Source: Actinomycetota bacterium
GTDB lineage: Bacteria; Actinomycetota; Thermoleophilia; RBG-16-64-13
Reading direction: 5' to 3'
Assembly: GCA_018830645.1 (NCBI GenBank)
Contig: JAHJSA010000023.1
Coordinates: forward strand, 133,482-197,481
DNA: 64,000 nt
Positions 1 to 9,220 of the stretch are shown here, one piece after another. How positions within the stretch are numbered: the stretch's first letter is position 1; each line of letters opens with the position of its first letter. The notes beneath the pieces were generated by a model. That model was not told the origin of the DNA, made no database searches, and worked only from the letters and a program-made list of their open reading frames with translations. The translations under genes were made by a program, and so were the position numbers.

Positions 1-1
1 C

Positions 2-442
2 ACTCGCTGGGCGGTGAACGGAGTCTACGTGATGGCCTCGCTCTTCGTCGGGAGTGCGGTCGCCCTGGCCTATACGTTCCTGCTGTTCGCCCCTATCGAC
101 GTCGGCGCGGTGGCGCGAGTGACGCTGCTCTACGCGAGCTACGTGCTGCTGGTATTCTCGTGGACGGTGTTCCTTTCGTCCCTCTTCGTCCACCCAGCGG
201 CGGCCGGTGGACTCAGCGTGATACCGCTGTTCGTGCTGCCCGCTCTCGGCCTCCTCTGGGGACCGCTCGGCGACTACGGGCCGTACGGCGCCGTGGCGGG
301 CGGCACTGCGACGATCGGAGCAGCCGGCTCGCCTGCTGAGGCTCTGGGAAGCGAACCCCTGATCAGTGCGGCGCTGAACCTGGGGTTGTGCGTCGCATTG
401 GTCGCGGGCACATACCTGCGTCTCCGCCGGATGGAACTCTGA
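2..442 (+). CDS. Membrane protein, C-terminal part (ABC-2 permease-like)
   Basis: The reading frame is open to the left edge of the window, so the N-terminus is missing. What remains (about 147 codons) is strongly hydrophobic, with about four membrane segments, a Gly/Pro-rich extracytoplasmic stretch near its middle and a short basic tail ending in RLRRMEL. This resembles the last helices of an ABC-2 type permease, which often end in a helix followed by RLRR-type residues, but no family motif proves it. It converges with the minus-strand operon that ends at 509. Another kind of polytopic membrane protein is possible. Confidence 0.5.
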   Translation, partial: TRWAVNGVYVMASLFVGSAVALAYTFLLFAPIDVGAVARVTLLYASYVLLVFSWTVFLSSLFVHPAAAGGLSVIPLFVLPALGLLWGPLGDYGPYGAVAGGTATIGAAGSPAEALGSEPLISAALNLGLCVALVAGTYLRLRRMEL

Positions 443-508
443 CCTACGCTCGCTCCGCGCACGGTCGGCCGCCGAGCGCACCGGCAGGCGATCGGCGCCG
501 GCACGGGA

Positions 509-1540
509 CTACGACCCTATCCCCACCTTCTTGAGCAACTCCTCGGCAAGCCGCGCCCCGTGGGCCGGGGCCGCTTCGAAGTGCCGCTCCCACGAACCGT
601 CGGGCGCCCATGCGCGCACGAGTACCCGGTCGCTTTCACGGGACTGACCGTAGCGAGCCACAAGCGCCGCGGCCTCACCCAATGTCGTGTCGTCGACCTC
701 TCCGAGCGCCATGACGCCCGCCACGGGGCCGACCGCGTCCACGGCCTCCACCACCGCGACCAGGGCGTGGCTCAGGTTCAGCAGTCGCCGGTTCTCCAAG
801 TCGTCGCGCGGCACGATCACCCACTGCCCGGTAGACGAGCGGAAGTGTCTGCCCGCCTTGAGCAAGGTGACCTGGGGCATGGTGACGTCGGGAAACTCCT
901 CAAGCAACTCCGACAGGCGCGAGGCGAAACCTGGATCCGTGAGCAGGCAGCCGCCGGCGGGGCACGGATAGTCGTTGATGCCCATGTCGCGCGCCATGGC
1001 CATCTGCTCCTTGCGTCCGCGACCACTGAGCGAAAGCAGTTTCTCGCGATCGACGATGCCTTGGATCTCAGGCTCTGTGGGAGGGAAGTGCTGGGCGGAG
1101 AGCGGTCGCAACACCTTCCCTGTCAGACCGGACTCCGCCTCGATGATGTCCATAGCGTTTCGACGCTGCGACATGGGGCGCTGCCCCACCACCTCGCCGG
1201 TGACGATGAACGTCGCGCCGATCTCTTCCATGTGCTGTGCCGCCTTGCGAAAGCTGAGGATGCGGCAGTCAAGACAAGGGTTCAGACCGCGCCCGTGGCC
1301 GTACTTCGGCCTGCGCACGGCCTCGAGCAACGCGTGGGAGTTGTTCACTACCTTCAAAGGGACCCCGAGCAGCGCGGCGGCCGAGCGGGCCTCTGAACGG
1401 CACCCCTGCGAGGTGCAAGTGCAGAAGGGTGTGACGAAGTTGATCGCCGTGACCTCGATGTCCTGGTCGACCATCATCTTCACGGCCAGTCTGCTGTCGA
1501 GCCCGCCGGAGAGAAGTGCTACCGCCTTGCCTCGTGCCAT
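509..1540 (-). CDS. PP-loop ATPase, MnmA/ThiI-type tRNA thiolation-like protein
   Basis: The 343-residue protein starts with an N-type ATP pyrophosphatase PP-loop (LLSGGLDSRLA, residues 9-19), which adenylates the substrate in tRNA thiolation enzymes. Three Cys clusters follow: CTCTSQGC (about 40-47), PCLDC (about 88-92) and CPAGGC (about 193-198). They could carry persulfide or an FeS cluster, as in MnmA, ThiI, TtuA and TtcA enzymes. No THUMP domain is visible, so it is not a classical ThiI. It is the last gene of a three-gene minus-strand operon, 2 nt after the DUF523 gene. The family is well supported; the exact modified nucleotide is not. Confidence 0.75.
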   Translation of the reverse strand: MARGKAVALLSGGLDSRLAVKMMVDQDIEVTAINFVTPFCTCTSQGCRSEARSAAALLGVPLKVVNNSHALLEAVRRPKYGHGRGLNPCLDCRILSFRKAAQHMEEIGATFIVTGEVVGQRPMSQRRNAMDIIEAESGLTGKVLRPLSAQHFPPTEPEIQGIVDREKLLSLSGRGRKEQMAMARDMGINDYPCPAGGCLLTDPGFASRLSELLEEFPDVTMPQVTLLKAGRHFRSSTGQWVIVPRDDLENRRLLNLSHALVAVVEAVDAVGPVAGVMALGEVDDTTLGEAAALVARYGQSRESDRVLVRAWAPDGSWERHFEAAPAHGARLAEELLKKVGIGS

Positions 1541-1542
1541 GT

Positions 1543-2091
1543 TCAGGTATCTCCTTGCGCCGCTGCCCCGTCGGAACCCGTCGAGATCGACAGACCGGCG
1601 GCAGGAACATCGTTCTCGGTCAACACCCGTACGCCCTCCCGCTCGAGGAGAGCAGCGGTCACGCCCGAACCAGGCCGAAGCGTGCCGGTGAACGTGCCGT
1701 CGTAGGTCTCACCGCAGCCGCACGACGGGCTGCGGGCTTTCAGCACCGCCACTCTGGCGCCCACGAGCCTCGCGATGTCGGCCACCGCCCGCGCCCCGCG
1801 CTCCAACTCGGCCGTCACATCGCGCCCGTCTTCCGTCGTGACCACCACGCCGGCCGAGGGCGCCCTACCGCCCGCGTCGTCACCACCGCCCGCAATGTCA
1901 CGACCCTGTATCTCGGCGGGAGGGCGCGGTGTCGACAGCCCACCCAACTGCTCGGGGCAGACAGGGATCACCGTATGCGAGTCGGCAAGGCCGAGTACCG
2001 TGTCGATGCGGCGGCAGCCGCCGTCGAACCGCACAGGGAGACCCAGCAAGCAGGCACTGACGAGGACGGGGGGCTTCGCGCCCCCGTTCAT
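1543..2091 (-). CDS. DUF523 family protein
   Basis: The 182-residue product matches the DUF523 pattern: an N-terminal VSACLLG segment followed by FDGGC and PVCPEQLGG, with a later SPSCG motif. The conserved cysteines suggest metal or thiol chemistry, but the family has no settled function. The ATG start overlaps the stop of the upstream small gene (ATGA), and the gene ends 2 nt before the PP-loop ATPase, so the two are probably translated together. The pairing with a thiolation-like enzyme hints at sulfur handling, which is inference. Confidence 0.8.
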   Translation of the reverse strand: MNGGAKPPVLVSACLLGLPVRFDGGCRRIDTVLGLADSHTVIPVCPEQLGGLSTPRPPAEIQGRDIAGGGDDAGGRAPSAGVVVTTEDGRDVTAELERGARAVADIARLVGARVAVLKARSPSCGCGETYDGTFTGTLRPGSGVTAALLEREGVRVLTENDVPAAGLSISTGSDGAAAQGDT

Positions 2092-2348
2092 TCGACGGGC
2101 GAGGCCCCGGCCGACCCCGGCGTTCCCTCGCGCTCCTCGAGGGCCCGCAGGATGTCTTGGAGTTCGACGACCTTGCCACTCAGCGCCGAGAGTTCGTGCG
2201 CGAGCCGTTCGCCGGCCTGCCCGACTTTCTCGCCGGCTTCCTGGTCGATCGAGTCCTCTTGCAGGATCTCCTCGATCTCGTCGAGGTAGAAGAACGCCTC
2301 GTCGAGCTTGAGCTTCACCTTGTCGAGGTTACCGATGATGCGTTCCAC
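2088..2348 (-). CDS. Small predicted coiled-coil protein
   Basis: An 86-residue, highly charged protein with heptad-like Leu/Ile spacing over most of its length (residues about 5-75), rich in Glu, and without Cys or a signal peptide. It is the first gene of the operon with DUF523 and the PP-loop ATPase and overlaps the next gene by 4 nt. I do not recognise a family. The strict operon position and acidic helical composition support a real small gene, perhaps a structural or regulatory partner. Confidence 0.6.
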   Translation of the reverse strand: MERIIGNLDKVKLKLDEAFFYLDEIEEILQEDSIDQEAGEKVGQAGERLAHELSALSGKVVELQDILRALEEREGTPGSAGASPVE

Positions 2349-2493
2349 GATACCTCTCTCCGCGTCGTCGACCGTGGTTCTCTTTTCTACCGCAAGAGGT
2401 TACCATCCTACACGAGGGAACGCCGGGGAGCGCGTCCCGCCACAGATCCGGCCCGCACCGCGGCGCAGCCGACCGACCTCACGGAGGATGATC

Positions 2494-2892
2494 TTGGAGA
2501 AGAGGAAGCCCGAACGTCCACCCATCACGCCGCGCTTCCGCATGATCCTCTGGGTAGCGATCGGGATCGTGCCTGTGATCATGTACCCGATCCTGGCGGC
2601 CATCCTCTCGTACACGGGCTACGAAGCGCAGACCACGTACTCCGATTCCCTCATAGGCGCGTTCGTAGCTCTGGGTCTGATCGTGTTCTTCGTCGGCCGC
2701 GGGGTCGCGCGCAGGGCCGATCCCCACACGAACGACACGGCCTTCATAGTCGGCCTCGCTCTCGCCGAAGCCATCGGCATCGAAGGGTTCGTGCTCTGGC
2801 TCTTGATCAAGTGGAACTGGGGCTTCTGGGCGATGATGATCCTCGCACTCGGCGCGGCCTGGTCACTGCGTCCCAGGAGCAGCGCGAACTGA
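2494..2892 (+). CDS. Small membrane protein, unknown function
   Basis: About 132 residues with a basic, Pro-rich N-terminus and four hydrophobic segments (near residues 15-37, 46-65, 78-100 and 103-120). The start is set by a GGAGG at 2483-2487. The upstream ATG at 2488 directly abuts this site with no spacer, while the in-frame TTG at 2494 has the usual 6-nt spacing, so TTG is preferred. It is divergent from the coiled-coil/DUF523 operon across a 145-bp gap. No family was recognised. Confidence 0.6.
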   Translation: MEKRKPERPPITPRFRMILWVAIGIVPVIMYPILAAILSYTGYEAQTTYSDSLIGAFVALGLIVFFVGRGVARRADPHTNDTAFIVGLALAEAIGIEGFVLWLLIKWNWGFWAMMILALGAAWSLRPRSSAN

Positions 2893-2959
2893 AGGACCGC
2901 CTCGGGTCAAGCGCACGGTCCGCCCCGCCCTCGTATCTCGCAGGACGTGTCCGCCCAGG

Positions 2960-3017
2960 CGTGAAGTCCGCCCAGGCTTGAAGCCGGCGGACGCTTGAAG
3001 CCGGCGGACGCTTGAAG
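2960..3017 (+). repeat. 17-bp tandem repeat in a gene leader
   Basis: Two exact 17-bp units (CTTGAAGCCGGCGGACG at 2977-2993 and 2994-3010) follow a degenerate copy and precede a partial copy that runs into the ribosome binding site of the next gene. The array has no reading frame of its own. It looks like recent slippage in the leader of the hydrolase gene. Confidence 0.85.
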
Positions 3018-3027
3018 GAGGTGCATC

Positions 3028-3729
3028 ATGATCGAGAGGCGTATCCGTATCGGGATCGACGGCGCTGAGCAGGTCACCGGGGTTGTCAACCGGCCGGAAG
3101 GGTGCGTGCGGGGCGTGACCCCCGGGCTGGTGCTCGCGCATGGGGCGAAGAACGATCTGGACCACCCTCTGCTCACGGCGGTGGCCAGAGGGTTGGCGGA
3201 GGCCGGAGTCGCGACCGTCCTTCGCTTCAACTTCGCGTACTCCGAACGCGGGGCCGACTCACCCGACCGCCTCGACCGCCTGGAGGCCGTATACCGGCGG
3301 GCGCACGACGCGCTCACCGACGACGAGGTGTGCCCACCGGGTCCACTGTTCCTTGGCGGAAAGTCCTTGGGGGCACGAGTGGCGGCGGGGATGGCCTCAC
3401 GTCATCACGAGGGTGACGGCCTCCTCTCAGAAGGGCTTGTGTTCCTGGGCTACCCCCTACACGCACCTGGGAGGGCGGCGGAGGCCAAGTTGGACCTGCT
3501 ACTGCGTCTCGACGTTCCCAGTCTCTTCCTCGAGGGGACGAAAGACCCCTTCTGCGACCTCACGGTGTTGCGTCCCGCGTTGGAGCGCATGCCGGTGCCC
3601 GGTCGGCTCTATGTGGTCGAGGGCGGCGGCCACTCTCTCGAGGTCTCCCACTCATCGGAGGACGGGCAGGACATGGTCTACGCCGGCGTAGTGGAGGCCG
3701 TGGCGCGCTTCATCACCGCTCGATCCTAA
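3028..3729 (+). CDS. Alpha/beta hydrolase, KANL3/Tex30-like
   Basis: The 233-residue protein shows the alpha/beta-hydrolase layout: an oxyanion-region LAHGAKND near residue 36, a nucleophile elbow GGKSLGA (Ser near residue 112), an Asp in GTKDPF and a catalytic His in GGGHSLE. The short size and GAKNDLDHP segment fit the KANL3/Tex30 or dienelactone-hydrolase-like group. It is probably cytoplasmic. AAGGAGG at 3015-3021 lies 6 nt from the ATG. The substrate is unknown. Confidence 0.8.
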   Translation: MIERRIRIGIDGAEQVTGVVNRPEGCVRGVTPGLVLAHGAKNDLDHPLLTAVARGLAEAGVATVLRFNFAYSERGADSPDRLDRLEAVYRRAHDALTDDEVCPPGPLFLGGKSLGARVAAGMASRHHEGDGLLSEGLVFLGYPLHAPGRAAEAKLDLLLRLDVPSLFLEGTKDPFCDLTVLRPALERMPVPGRLYVVEGGGHSLEVSHSSEDGQDMVYAGVVEAVARFITARS

Positions 3730-3816
3730 CGAGACCCACGCCTGACGCTGCGGCCCACATGGGCGGGTCGAGATGGGCGGGGGCACGACCCCCTCGAGCG
3801 CCCCAGGGGTTCAGCG

Positions 3817-4473
3817 TTACTCGAGACCGAGCGGACACACCGACAGGCAGACGCCGCACCCCGTGCACCAGGCGAGATCGAACGAGCCCGGCAGCATAGC
3901 CGGGCAATCCTGCGTACAGCGGCCGCAGTCGCGACACACGCCCACCGGCCCCACCACCGACCCCACCGAACCCGAACCGGCCGACGCAGGCGACTCACCG
4001 GCCGACGCAGGCGACTCACCGGCCAACCCGGCGACCGGGGCCAGTGGCGCGTCGGTCACCATGCCCACGAGGGTGAGGGAGAGCCCGTAGCCCGAGGCGA
4101 CCAGGGCCCCCACCGGGCTCACTTCACCGAGCCCCGCGGCGGCCGCGGCACAAGGCAGCGACACGGCGCCGCTCACCACCGGCCGGGCTTGGTAGCCGGC
4201 CGCGTCCAGCAGCGCGCGCACCGACGTCAAGGCCTCCGACAGGCCGACGTCAAGAAGCGCGGGACCGTACGGGCCGGAAGAGGTGACCAGATCGGGGGGG
4301 GCGGCCAACACCAGCACGGCGCTGTACCCGGCAAGCACCCGCTCGGGATCGACTCTCTCCGGCACGCCCGCGAACGAGCTTCTTGGAGCCGCGCCACACC
4401 CGGCGAAGCCGCCGGCGAGGGCGGCCGCACACACCCGGGCGGACAGCTCCAGAATCTCCTTGTTCTCAGCCAT
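3817..4473 (-). CDS. Iron-sulfur protein with two C-terminal 4Fe-4S motifs
   Basis: From ATG at 4473 the product is 218 residues. The C-terminus carries two cluster motifs, CRDCGRCTQDCP and CTGCGVCLSVCP, as in epoxyqueuosine-reductase-like and related FeS proteins of anaerobes. The central part is Ala/Gly-rich without clear membrane helices. A 21-bp duplication (3979-4020) adds a repeated GESPASA segment just before the clusters. A redox or electron-transfer role is likely; the partner is unknown. It converges with the hydrolase gene and diverges from the ZIP transporter. Confidence 0.7.
   Translation of the reverse strand: MAENKEILELSARVCAAALAGGFAGCGAAPRSSFAGVPERVDPERVLAGYSAVLVLAAPPDLVTSSGPYGPALLDVGLSEALTSVRALLDAAGYQARPVVSGAVSLPCAAAAAGLGEVSPVGALVASGYGLSLTLVGMVTDAPLAPVAGLAGESPASAGESPASAGSGSVGSVVGPVGVCRDCGRCTQDCPAMLPGSFDLAWCTGCGVCLSVCPLGLE
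3979..4020 (-). repeat. 21-bp in-frame tandem duplication
   Basis: Two adjacent identical 21-bp units (3979-3999 and 4000-4020) add seven residues to the FeS protein without shifting its frame. They lie in the linker before the two cluster motifs. Confidence 0.85.
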
Positions 4474-4610
4474 GCGTGATCTCGTCCTCCGTGCGCGCAG
4501 CCTCACGCCTCGACGATGCGTCTCGTTCAGGTGGAACAGCCTACACCGCGATGCCCTGAGCGGCAACGCAGCCCGCCGCCCGCAGCACCGGCCTCCAGGC
4601 CATCGGCCCC

Positions 4611-4670
4611 AGCGCGCCGGCCTCAAGTCTGCCGGCCCCCAGCGCGCCGGCCTCAAGTCTGCCGGCCCCC
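4611..4670. repeat. 30-bp tandem repeat between divergent genes
   Basis: Two exact 30-bp units (4611-4640 and 4641-4670) followed by a decayed partial copy to about 4690. They fill much of the 309-bp gap 4474-4782 between the FeS protein (minus) and the ZIP transporter (plus). The rest of the gap holds no gene that I can see; it must contain both promoters. Confidence 0.85.
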
Positions 4671-4782
4671 AGCGCCCTGGCTCCCAGTCGATACGCATCA
4701 GATGGGTTTGGCTCCGCGGGCAAGTGCGTACTACTCTGTAGCAGCAGCCGGAGGAAGCAGCGACGCAAGGAGGGCGCCACGC

Positions 4783-5595
4783 GTGGTCGATATGCTGAAG
4801 GATCTCCACCCGGTGCTCCAAGCCCTGCTGGCCACCCTCTTCACGTGGGGTATGACCGCCCTCGGAGCCGCACTGGTGTTCTTGGCCCGCGATATCAGGA
4901 AGCGGACCCTTGACGCCATGCTCGGCTTCGCCGCGGGCGTGATGATCGCCGCCAGCTATTGGTCGCTCTTGGCGCCTGCGATCGCCCTCTCCGAGGGGAA
5001 GTCCGTGCCGGTGTGGTTCCCCGCGGTCGTGGGCTTCATGGCCGGCGGACTCTTCCTGTGGGGAGTCGACAAGGTGCTGCCACACGTGCACCTTGGCTTC
5101 CCCACCGAGGAGGCGGAAGGGATCAAGACCTCCTGGCATCGCAGCGTGCTGCTCGTCTCGGCGATCACGTTACACAACATCCCTGAAGGGCTGGCGGTAG
5201 GCGTGGCATTCGGAGCGGCTGCGGCCGGGTATCCAGAGGCCACCCTGGCCGCGGCCGCGGCGCTCGCCCTGGGCATCGGCATCCAGAACCTCCCGGAAGG
5301 CACCGCCGTGTCGATGCCGCTGCGGCGCGAGGGCATGTCGCGTGTCAAGGCCTTCGGCTTCGGTCAGGCGAGCGGGGCGGTGGAGCCCGTCGCGGGAGTG
5401 ATCGGCGCGCTGGCCGTGATCGTGGCTCAGCCGCTCCTACCCTACGCCCTCGCCTTCGCCGCCGGAGCCATGATCTTCGTCGTGGTGGAGGAACTCATCC
5501 CCGAGTCCCAGCGTGGCGGCAACACCGACCTCGCGACCATGGGAGCCATGAGTGGGTTCACCATCATGATGATGCTCGACGTGGCGCTGGGCTGA
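4783..5595 (+). CDS. ZIP family metal transporter
   Basis: A 270-residue polytopic membrane protein of about eight helices. The ZIP metal-binding helices are clear: [10 protein letters not shown] (about residues 128-137) and NLPEGTAVS (about 169-177). The family moves Zn, Fe or other divalent ions into the cytoplasm. GGAGG at 4769-4773 lies 9 nt before GTG 4783, against 18 nt before the next ATG (4792), so GTG is preferred. It resembles the GufA/ZupT branch by its short, His-poor central loop. The specificity is not readable. Confidence 0.88.
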   Translation: MVDMLKDLHPVLQALLATLFTWGMTALGAALVFLARDIRKRTLDAMLGFAAGVMIAASYWSLLAPAIALSEGKSVPVWFPAVVGFMAGGLFLWGVDKVLPHVHLGFPTEEAEGIKTSWHRSVLLVSAITLHNIPEGLAVGVAFGAAAAGYPEATLAAAAALALGIGIQNLPEGTAVSMPLRREGMSRVKAFGFGQASGAVEPVAGVIGALAVIVAQPLLPYALAFAAGAMIFVVVEELIPESQRGGNTDLATMGAMSGFTIMMMLDVALG

Positions 5596-5690
5596 CGCGC
5601 CGCGAATCAAAGAACGGACTGCCACGGAATAGAGACCAGACCGCCGGTGGATGAGGACCCGGCGATCGCACACGGGAAGGATCAAGGTCC

Positions 5691-6866
5691 ATGCTTCCAC
5701 TCTTCTTCGAGTTCCATAGTCCCACCAAGGTGGTGTACGGGCCCGGCCTCGTGACCGACCTGCAAGCGGAGCTCGCCCAAGTGGGCGCCCGCCGATATCT
5801 GCTCGTGTCGGACCGCGGCCTTGAGAAGCTCGGTCTCCCCGCTCGAGTCGCCACCTCGCTGGAAGACGCGGGCGTGGAGGTAGTGGGTTCCTTCCTCGAC
5901 GTGCCCGAGAACTCGGAGGTGGGGGCGGTGCGTGCCTGTGCCGAAGCGGCCGTGGCAGCCGCCGCGGAGGGCCTCGTGGCCCTGGGCGGGGGCAGCGTCA
6001 TCGACACGGCCAAGTGCGCCGACATCCTCCTCAGCGAAGGAGGCGACCTCGTCGACGACTACTCCGGAGCCGGCACCCTCACCCGGCCGCTCAAGCCTTT
6101 GGTCGCCATCCCCACGACGGCCGGCACCGGCAGCGAGGTCACCCAGGCGGCGGTGATCCTCGACGAGGCAGGCTCCGTGAAGCTGAGCTTCTCCGACAAG
6201 TTCCTTCTGCCCACACTGGCCGTGCTCGATCCCGAACTCACGGTCTCCCTGCCACCGCGGCTGACGGCCTCCACCGCCATGGACGCCCTCACCCACGCGG
6301 TGGAGTCGTACGTGAGCCCGCAGTGGTCGCCCATGAGCGAGGCTCTAGCCGCCGGAGCGGTGCGCCTGATCTTCGCGCACCTGGAGGCGGCCGTCGCCGA
6401 CGGCTCCGACCTGGAGGCCCGCGGCGCCCTGCTCACCGCCGCCGCGATGGCCGGCATCGCCTTCTCGCACGCCATGGTAGGGTGCGTACATGGGATGGCG
6501 CACGCCGTGGGCGGACTCTGCCATGTGCCCCATGGAGCGGCAAACGCCATACTCCTCCCCCACGGACTCGCGTACAACCGGGAGGTGGTGGAGGAGCGCC
6601 TCGGCGGACTTGCCCCCTTCGTGCGCGGCCTGACGGCAGATGAAGAACAGCTGGACCCGGCCGATCGCGTGATCGTGGCGATCACGAACCTCGCCGGCCG
6701 CTTGAACGCGGCAGGCGTCCTGGCCACCCGCCTGCGCGACGTGGGCGTGCCCGAGGAACGCCTGGCGGCGGTGGCGGAGGCCACCGTGATGGACGGTACG
6801 AGCTTCTACAACCCGCGAGAGGTGGTGGCGGAGGAGATCCTGTCCCACCTGAGGAACGCCTACTAG
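5691..6866 (+). CDS. Iron-containing alcohol dehydrogenase
   Basis: A 391-residue group III alcohol dehydrogenase that interconverts an alcohol and an aldehyde or ketone with NAD(P). Visible motifs are the nucleotide-binding GGGSVIDTAK (near residue 100), PTTAGTGSE (about 139-147), DALTHAVESY and the metal-binding histidines in HGMAHAVGG and HVPHGAAN. It is cytoplasmic. It leads a cluster with an SCP2 protein and an aldehyde:ferredoxin oxidoreductase, suggesting that alcohol is oxidised via aldehyde to acid, or the reverse. Confidence 0.92.
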   Translation: MLPLFFEFHSPTKVVYGPGLVTDLQAELAQVGARRYLLVSDRGLEKLGLPARVATSLEDAGVEVVGSFLDVPENSEVGAVRACAEAAVAAAAEGLVALGGGSVIDTAKCADILLSEGGDLVDDYSGAGTLTRPLKPLVAIPTTAGTGSEVTQAAVILDEAGSVKLSFSDKFLLPTLAVLDPELTVSLPPRLTASTAMDALTHAVESYVSPQWSPMSEALAAGAVRLIFAHLEAAVADGSDLEARGALLTAAAMAGIAFSHAMVGCVHGMAHAVGGLCHVPHGAANAILLPHGLAYNREVVEERLGGLAPFVRGLTADEEQLDPADRVIVAITNLAGRLNAAGVLATRLRDVGVPEERLAAVAEATVMDGTSFYNPREVVAEEILSHLRNAY

Positions 6867-6891
6867 GCAGTGCGACAGCAAGGGAGGACGG

Positions 6892-7305
6892 GTGGGATCT
6901 TTCACGTCGAGCGAGCAGTTCGAGACCATGCTCGGAGGCTTCTTCGAACACCTGACGGTGGTGCCGTCGATCGCGGAGAAGCTTCTGGCCTCGAAGCTCA
7001 TCATCCGCTTCAAGTACACCGACCCCGACGTGGCCCTCGTGGTCGATTGCAGCGGTGACGCCGTAGAGATCCGTCGAGGCGATACCGAGACCAAAGCCAC
7101 CGTAGAGATGTTCATGACCGCCGACGTCGCCCATCGCTTCTGGTTCGGAAAGGTGAACTTGATGATGGCGCTCACCCGCAAGCAGATGGTGGCCAAGGGG
7201 CCGGTGCCCAGGATCCTCGAGCTCCTGCCCGCGATCAAGCCGGCGTATCAGCTCTACCCCACCTATCTGCGCGAGAACGGCTACGCGCAGTACGTGATCG
7301 ACTGA
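6892..7305 (+). CDS. SCP2 sterol-binding domain protein
   Basis: 137 residues covering one SCP2-like domain, including the typical DVALVVDCSGDAVEI strand region and TADVAHRFWFGKVN. The family forms a hydrophobic pocket that can bind lipids or acyl groups. GGGAGG at 6882-6887 lies 4 nt before GTG 6892. It sits 25 nt after the alcohol dehydrogenase and just before the aldehyde oxidoreductase, so it may help present a hydrophobic substrate. That role is inference. Confidence 0.8.
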   Translation: MGSFTSSEQFETMLGGFFEHLTVVPSIAEKLLASKLIIRFKYTDPDVALVVDCSGDAVEIRRGDTETKATVEMFMTADVAHRFWFGKVNLMMALTRKQMVAKGPVPRILELLPAIKPAYQLYPTYLRENGYAQYVID

Positions 7306-7324
7306 CCGCGGAGGCCTGGAGGCC

Positions 7325-9220
7325 ATGCGCGGCGGCTACGCGGGGCGAGTGCTCCACATCGATCTCACCACCGGCCACCATTCGGAGGCGCCCCTCGCCC
7401 CGCACATGGCTCGCGAGTACCTTGGCGGCGGTGGCGTCGGAGCACGCCTGTACCTGGACCTGATCGGGGAAGCACTGGCCAAAGGCGCTTCGCCGCCCGA
7501 CGCGCTCTCGCCGGAGAACCCGGTCGTGATCATGACCGGCCCGCTCACCGGCGTCAAGATGGATGCCGTGGCCCGTTGGACCATGAGTTCCCGCTCCCCG
7601 CTCACCGGCTTCTGGGGAGATACCAACGTGGGCGGCCATTTCGGCGCGGAGCTCAAGTCGGCCGGATACGACGGCATCGTGATCACCGGCGCCGCCGCCA
7701 CGCCGGCGCTTCTCGACATCCAGGACGGTGCTGTCGAGATCCGTGACGCGACGCCCTACTGGGGCACCGACGTGTACGAAGTCACCGACCGCCTCACCGA
7801 GGACCTCCGCAGCCCCGAGGGCAAGCGTGGGCACGTACTCGCCATCGGCCCCGCGGGCGAGAAGCTCGTGCGCTTCGCCGCAGTGGGCACGCGCAAACGG
7901 CACTGGGCCGGCCGCACAGGGCTCGGCGCGGTGTGGGGTGCCAAGAACCTGAAAGCCATCCACGTGAGGGGCTCGGGCACAGTGCCCATAGCGTTCCCCA
8001 AGCGCCTGCAGACCCTTCGCAAAGAGCTCAAGGCCCTCTACGCGGAAGACATGCTGATCGAAGCACTGCGCGCCTTCGGCACCATCGCCTCCATCGACCT
8101 CGGAGCGCTCACCGGCGACGTGCCCTACCAGAACTGGCGCACCGGCTTCTGGGCCGGTGTGGACGACCTCTCCTCCGTCGCCTACCAGGAGCAGCTCCTC
8201 ACCGGCAACGCCACATGCTACGCCTGCGGGGTGCGCTGCAAGCGCGAGGTCGAGGTGAAGGAGGGCCCCTACGCGGGCGTGAAGGGAGCGGGGCCTGAGT
8301 ACGAGACGCTCTGCGTCTTCGGCTCACTCTGCCTCAATACCGACCTACCCTCCATCGCGAAGGCCAACGATCTCTGTAACCGCTACGGCATGGACACGAT
8401 GAGCTGCGGCGCGACCATCGCCTTCGCGCTCGAGTGCTTCGAGACGGGTCTTCTCGGCCTCGACCACTGGCATGGACCGGCGCCTCAGTGGGGAGATGCC
8501 GCCGCGATCGTGGAACTCGTCGAACTCATCGGCCGCCGCGAAGGCGTCGGCGACCTGCTGGCTGAGGGCAGCGCGGCCGCGGCCGCGCGCCTCGGAGGCG
8601 CCGCCCCGGCGCTACTCTCAACGGTGAAGGGCCTCGAAGCCCCCATGCACGACGCGCGCGGCGCCCACGGACTGGCGCTCGCCTATGCGGTGTCACCCCG
8701 CGGCGCCTGCCACAACGCCAGCCTGCAGTACCCCATCGAGCCCGGCGGCATGTTCGTGGCAGACGTGCCGGAGCTGGCGGTGGAGCTGGAGGAACAGAGC
8801 AGCGAAGGGAAGGCCGCGCTGAACGTGGCCACCCAGGACTACGGCACGTTCTTCGCCGGGTGCGCCGTCTTCTGCAATCTGGGCGCGCGACCGCTATCCG
8901 CTGCTCAAGCCGTTGAGATGGTGAGTTGCGTTACCGGGGTCGACCACACGCTCGACGAGCTGATGACGGTGGGACGTCGGGTCTGGTACCTGAAGCGCGG
9001 CCTCAGTAACCTCTTCGGGGCCCGCGCCGAGCACGACCGGCTGCCGCCCCGCCTCATGGCCGCCCTGGACGACGGCCCCACTGCGGGTGGAGCACCCGAC
9101 ATGGACCTCATGCTGCGCGAGTTCTACGAGCTACGCGACATCGATCCCGAAGGGCTTCCACGGCGGAAGGTTCTGGAGGGTCTGGGGCTCGATGACCTGG
9201 CGGATCTGTTGCATTCATAG
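7325..9220 (+). CDS. Aldehyde:ferredoxin oxidoreductase (tungsten enzyme)
   Basis: 631 residues, the normal length of the AOR family. These enzymes oxidise aldehydes to carboxylates with a W-bis-pterin cofactor and one 4Fe-4S cluster, passing electrons to ferredoxin. Seen here are the N-terminal GRVLHIDLTTG, the pterin-binding GGHFGAELKSAGYDGI and the cluster Cys motif CYACGVRC (about residues 299-306) with a distal Cys in AGCAVFC. It is oxygen-sensitive and cytoplasmic in known members. Cotranscription with the alcohol dehydrogenase and SCP2 gene is likely from the short spacing. Confidence 0.93.
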   Translation: MRGGYAGRVLHIDLTTGHHSEAPLAPHMAREYLGGGGVGARLYLDLIGEALAKGASPPDALSPENPVVIMTGPLTGVKMDAVARWTMSSRSPLTGFWGDTNVGGHFGAELKSAGYDGIVITGAAATPALLDIQDGAVEIRDATPYWGTDVYEVTDRLTEDLRSPEGKRGHVLAIGPAGEKLVRFAAVGTRKRHWAGRTGLGAVWGAKNLKAIHVRGSGTVPIAFPKRLQTLRKELKALYAEDMLIEALRAFGTIASIDLGALTGDVPYQNWRTGFWAGVDDLSSVAYQEQLLTGNATCYACGVRCKREVEVKEGPYAGVKGAGPEYETLCVFGSLCLNTDLPSIAKANDLCNRYGMDTMSCGATIAFALECFETGLLGLDHWHGPAPQWGDAAAIVELVELIGRREGVGDLLAEGSAAAAARLGGAAPALLSTVKGLEAPMHDARGAHGLALAYAVSPRGACHNASLQYPIEPGGMFVADVPELAVELEEQSSEGKAALNVATQDYGTFFAGCAVFCNLGARPLSAAQAVEMVSCVTGVDHTLDELMTVGRRVWYLKRGLSNLFGARAEHDRLPPRLMAALDDGPTAGGAPDMDLMLREFYELRDIDPEGLPRRKVLEGLGLDDLADLLHS

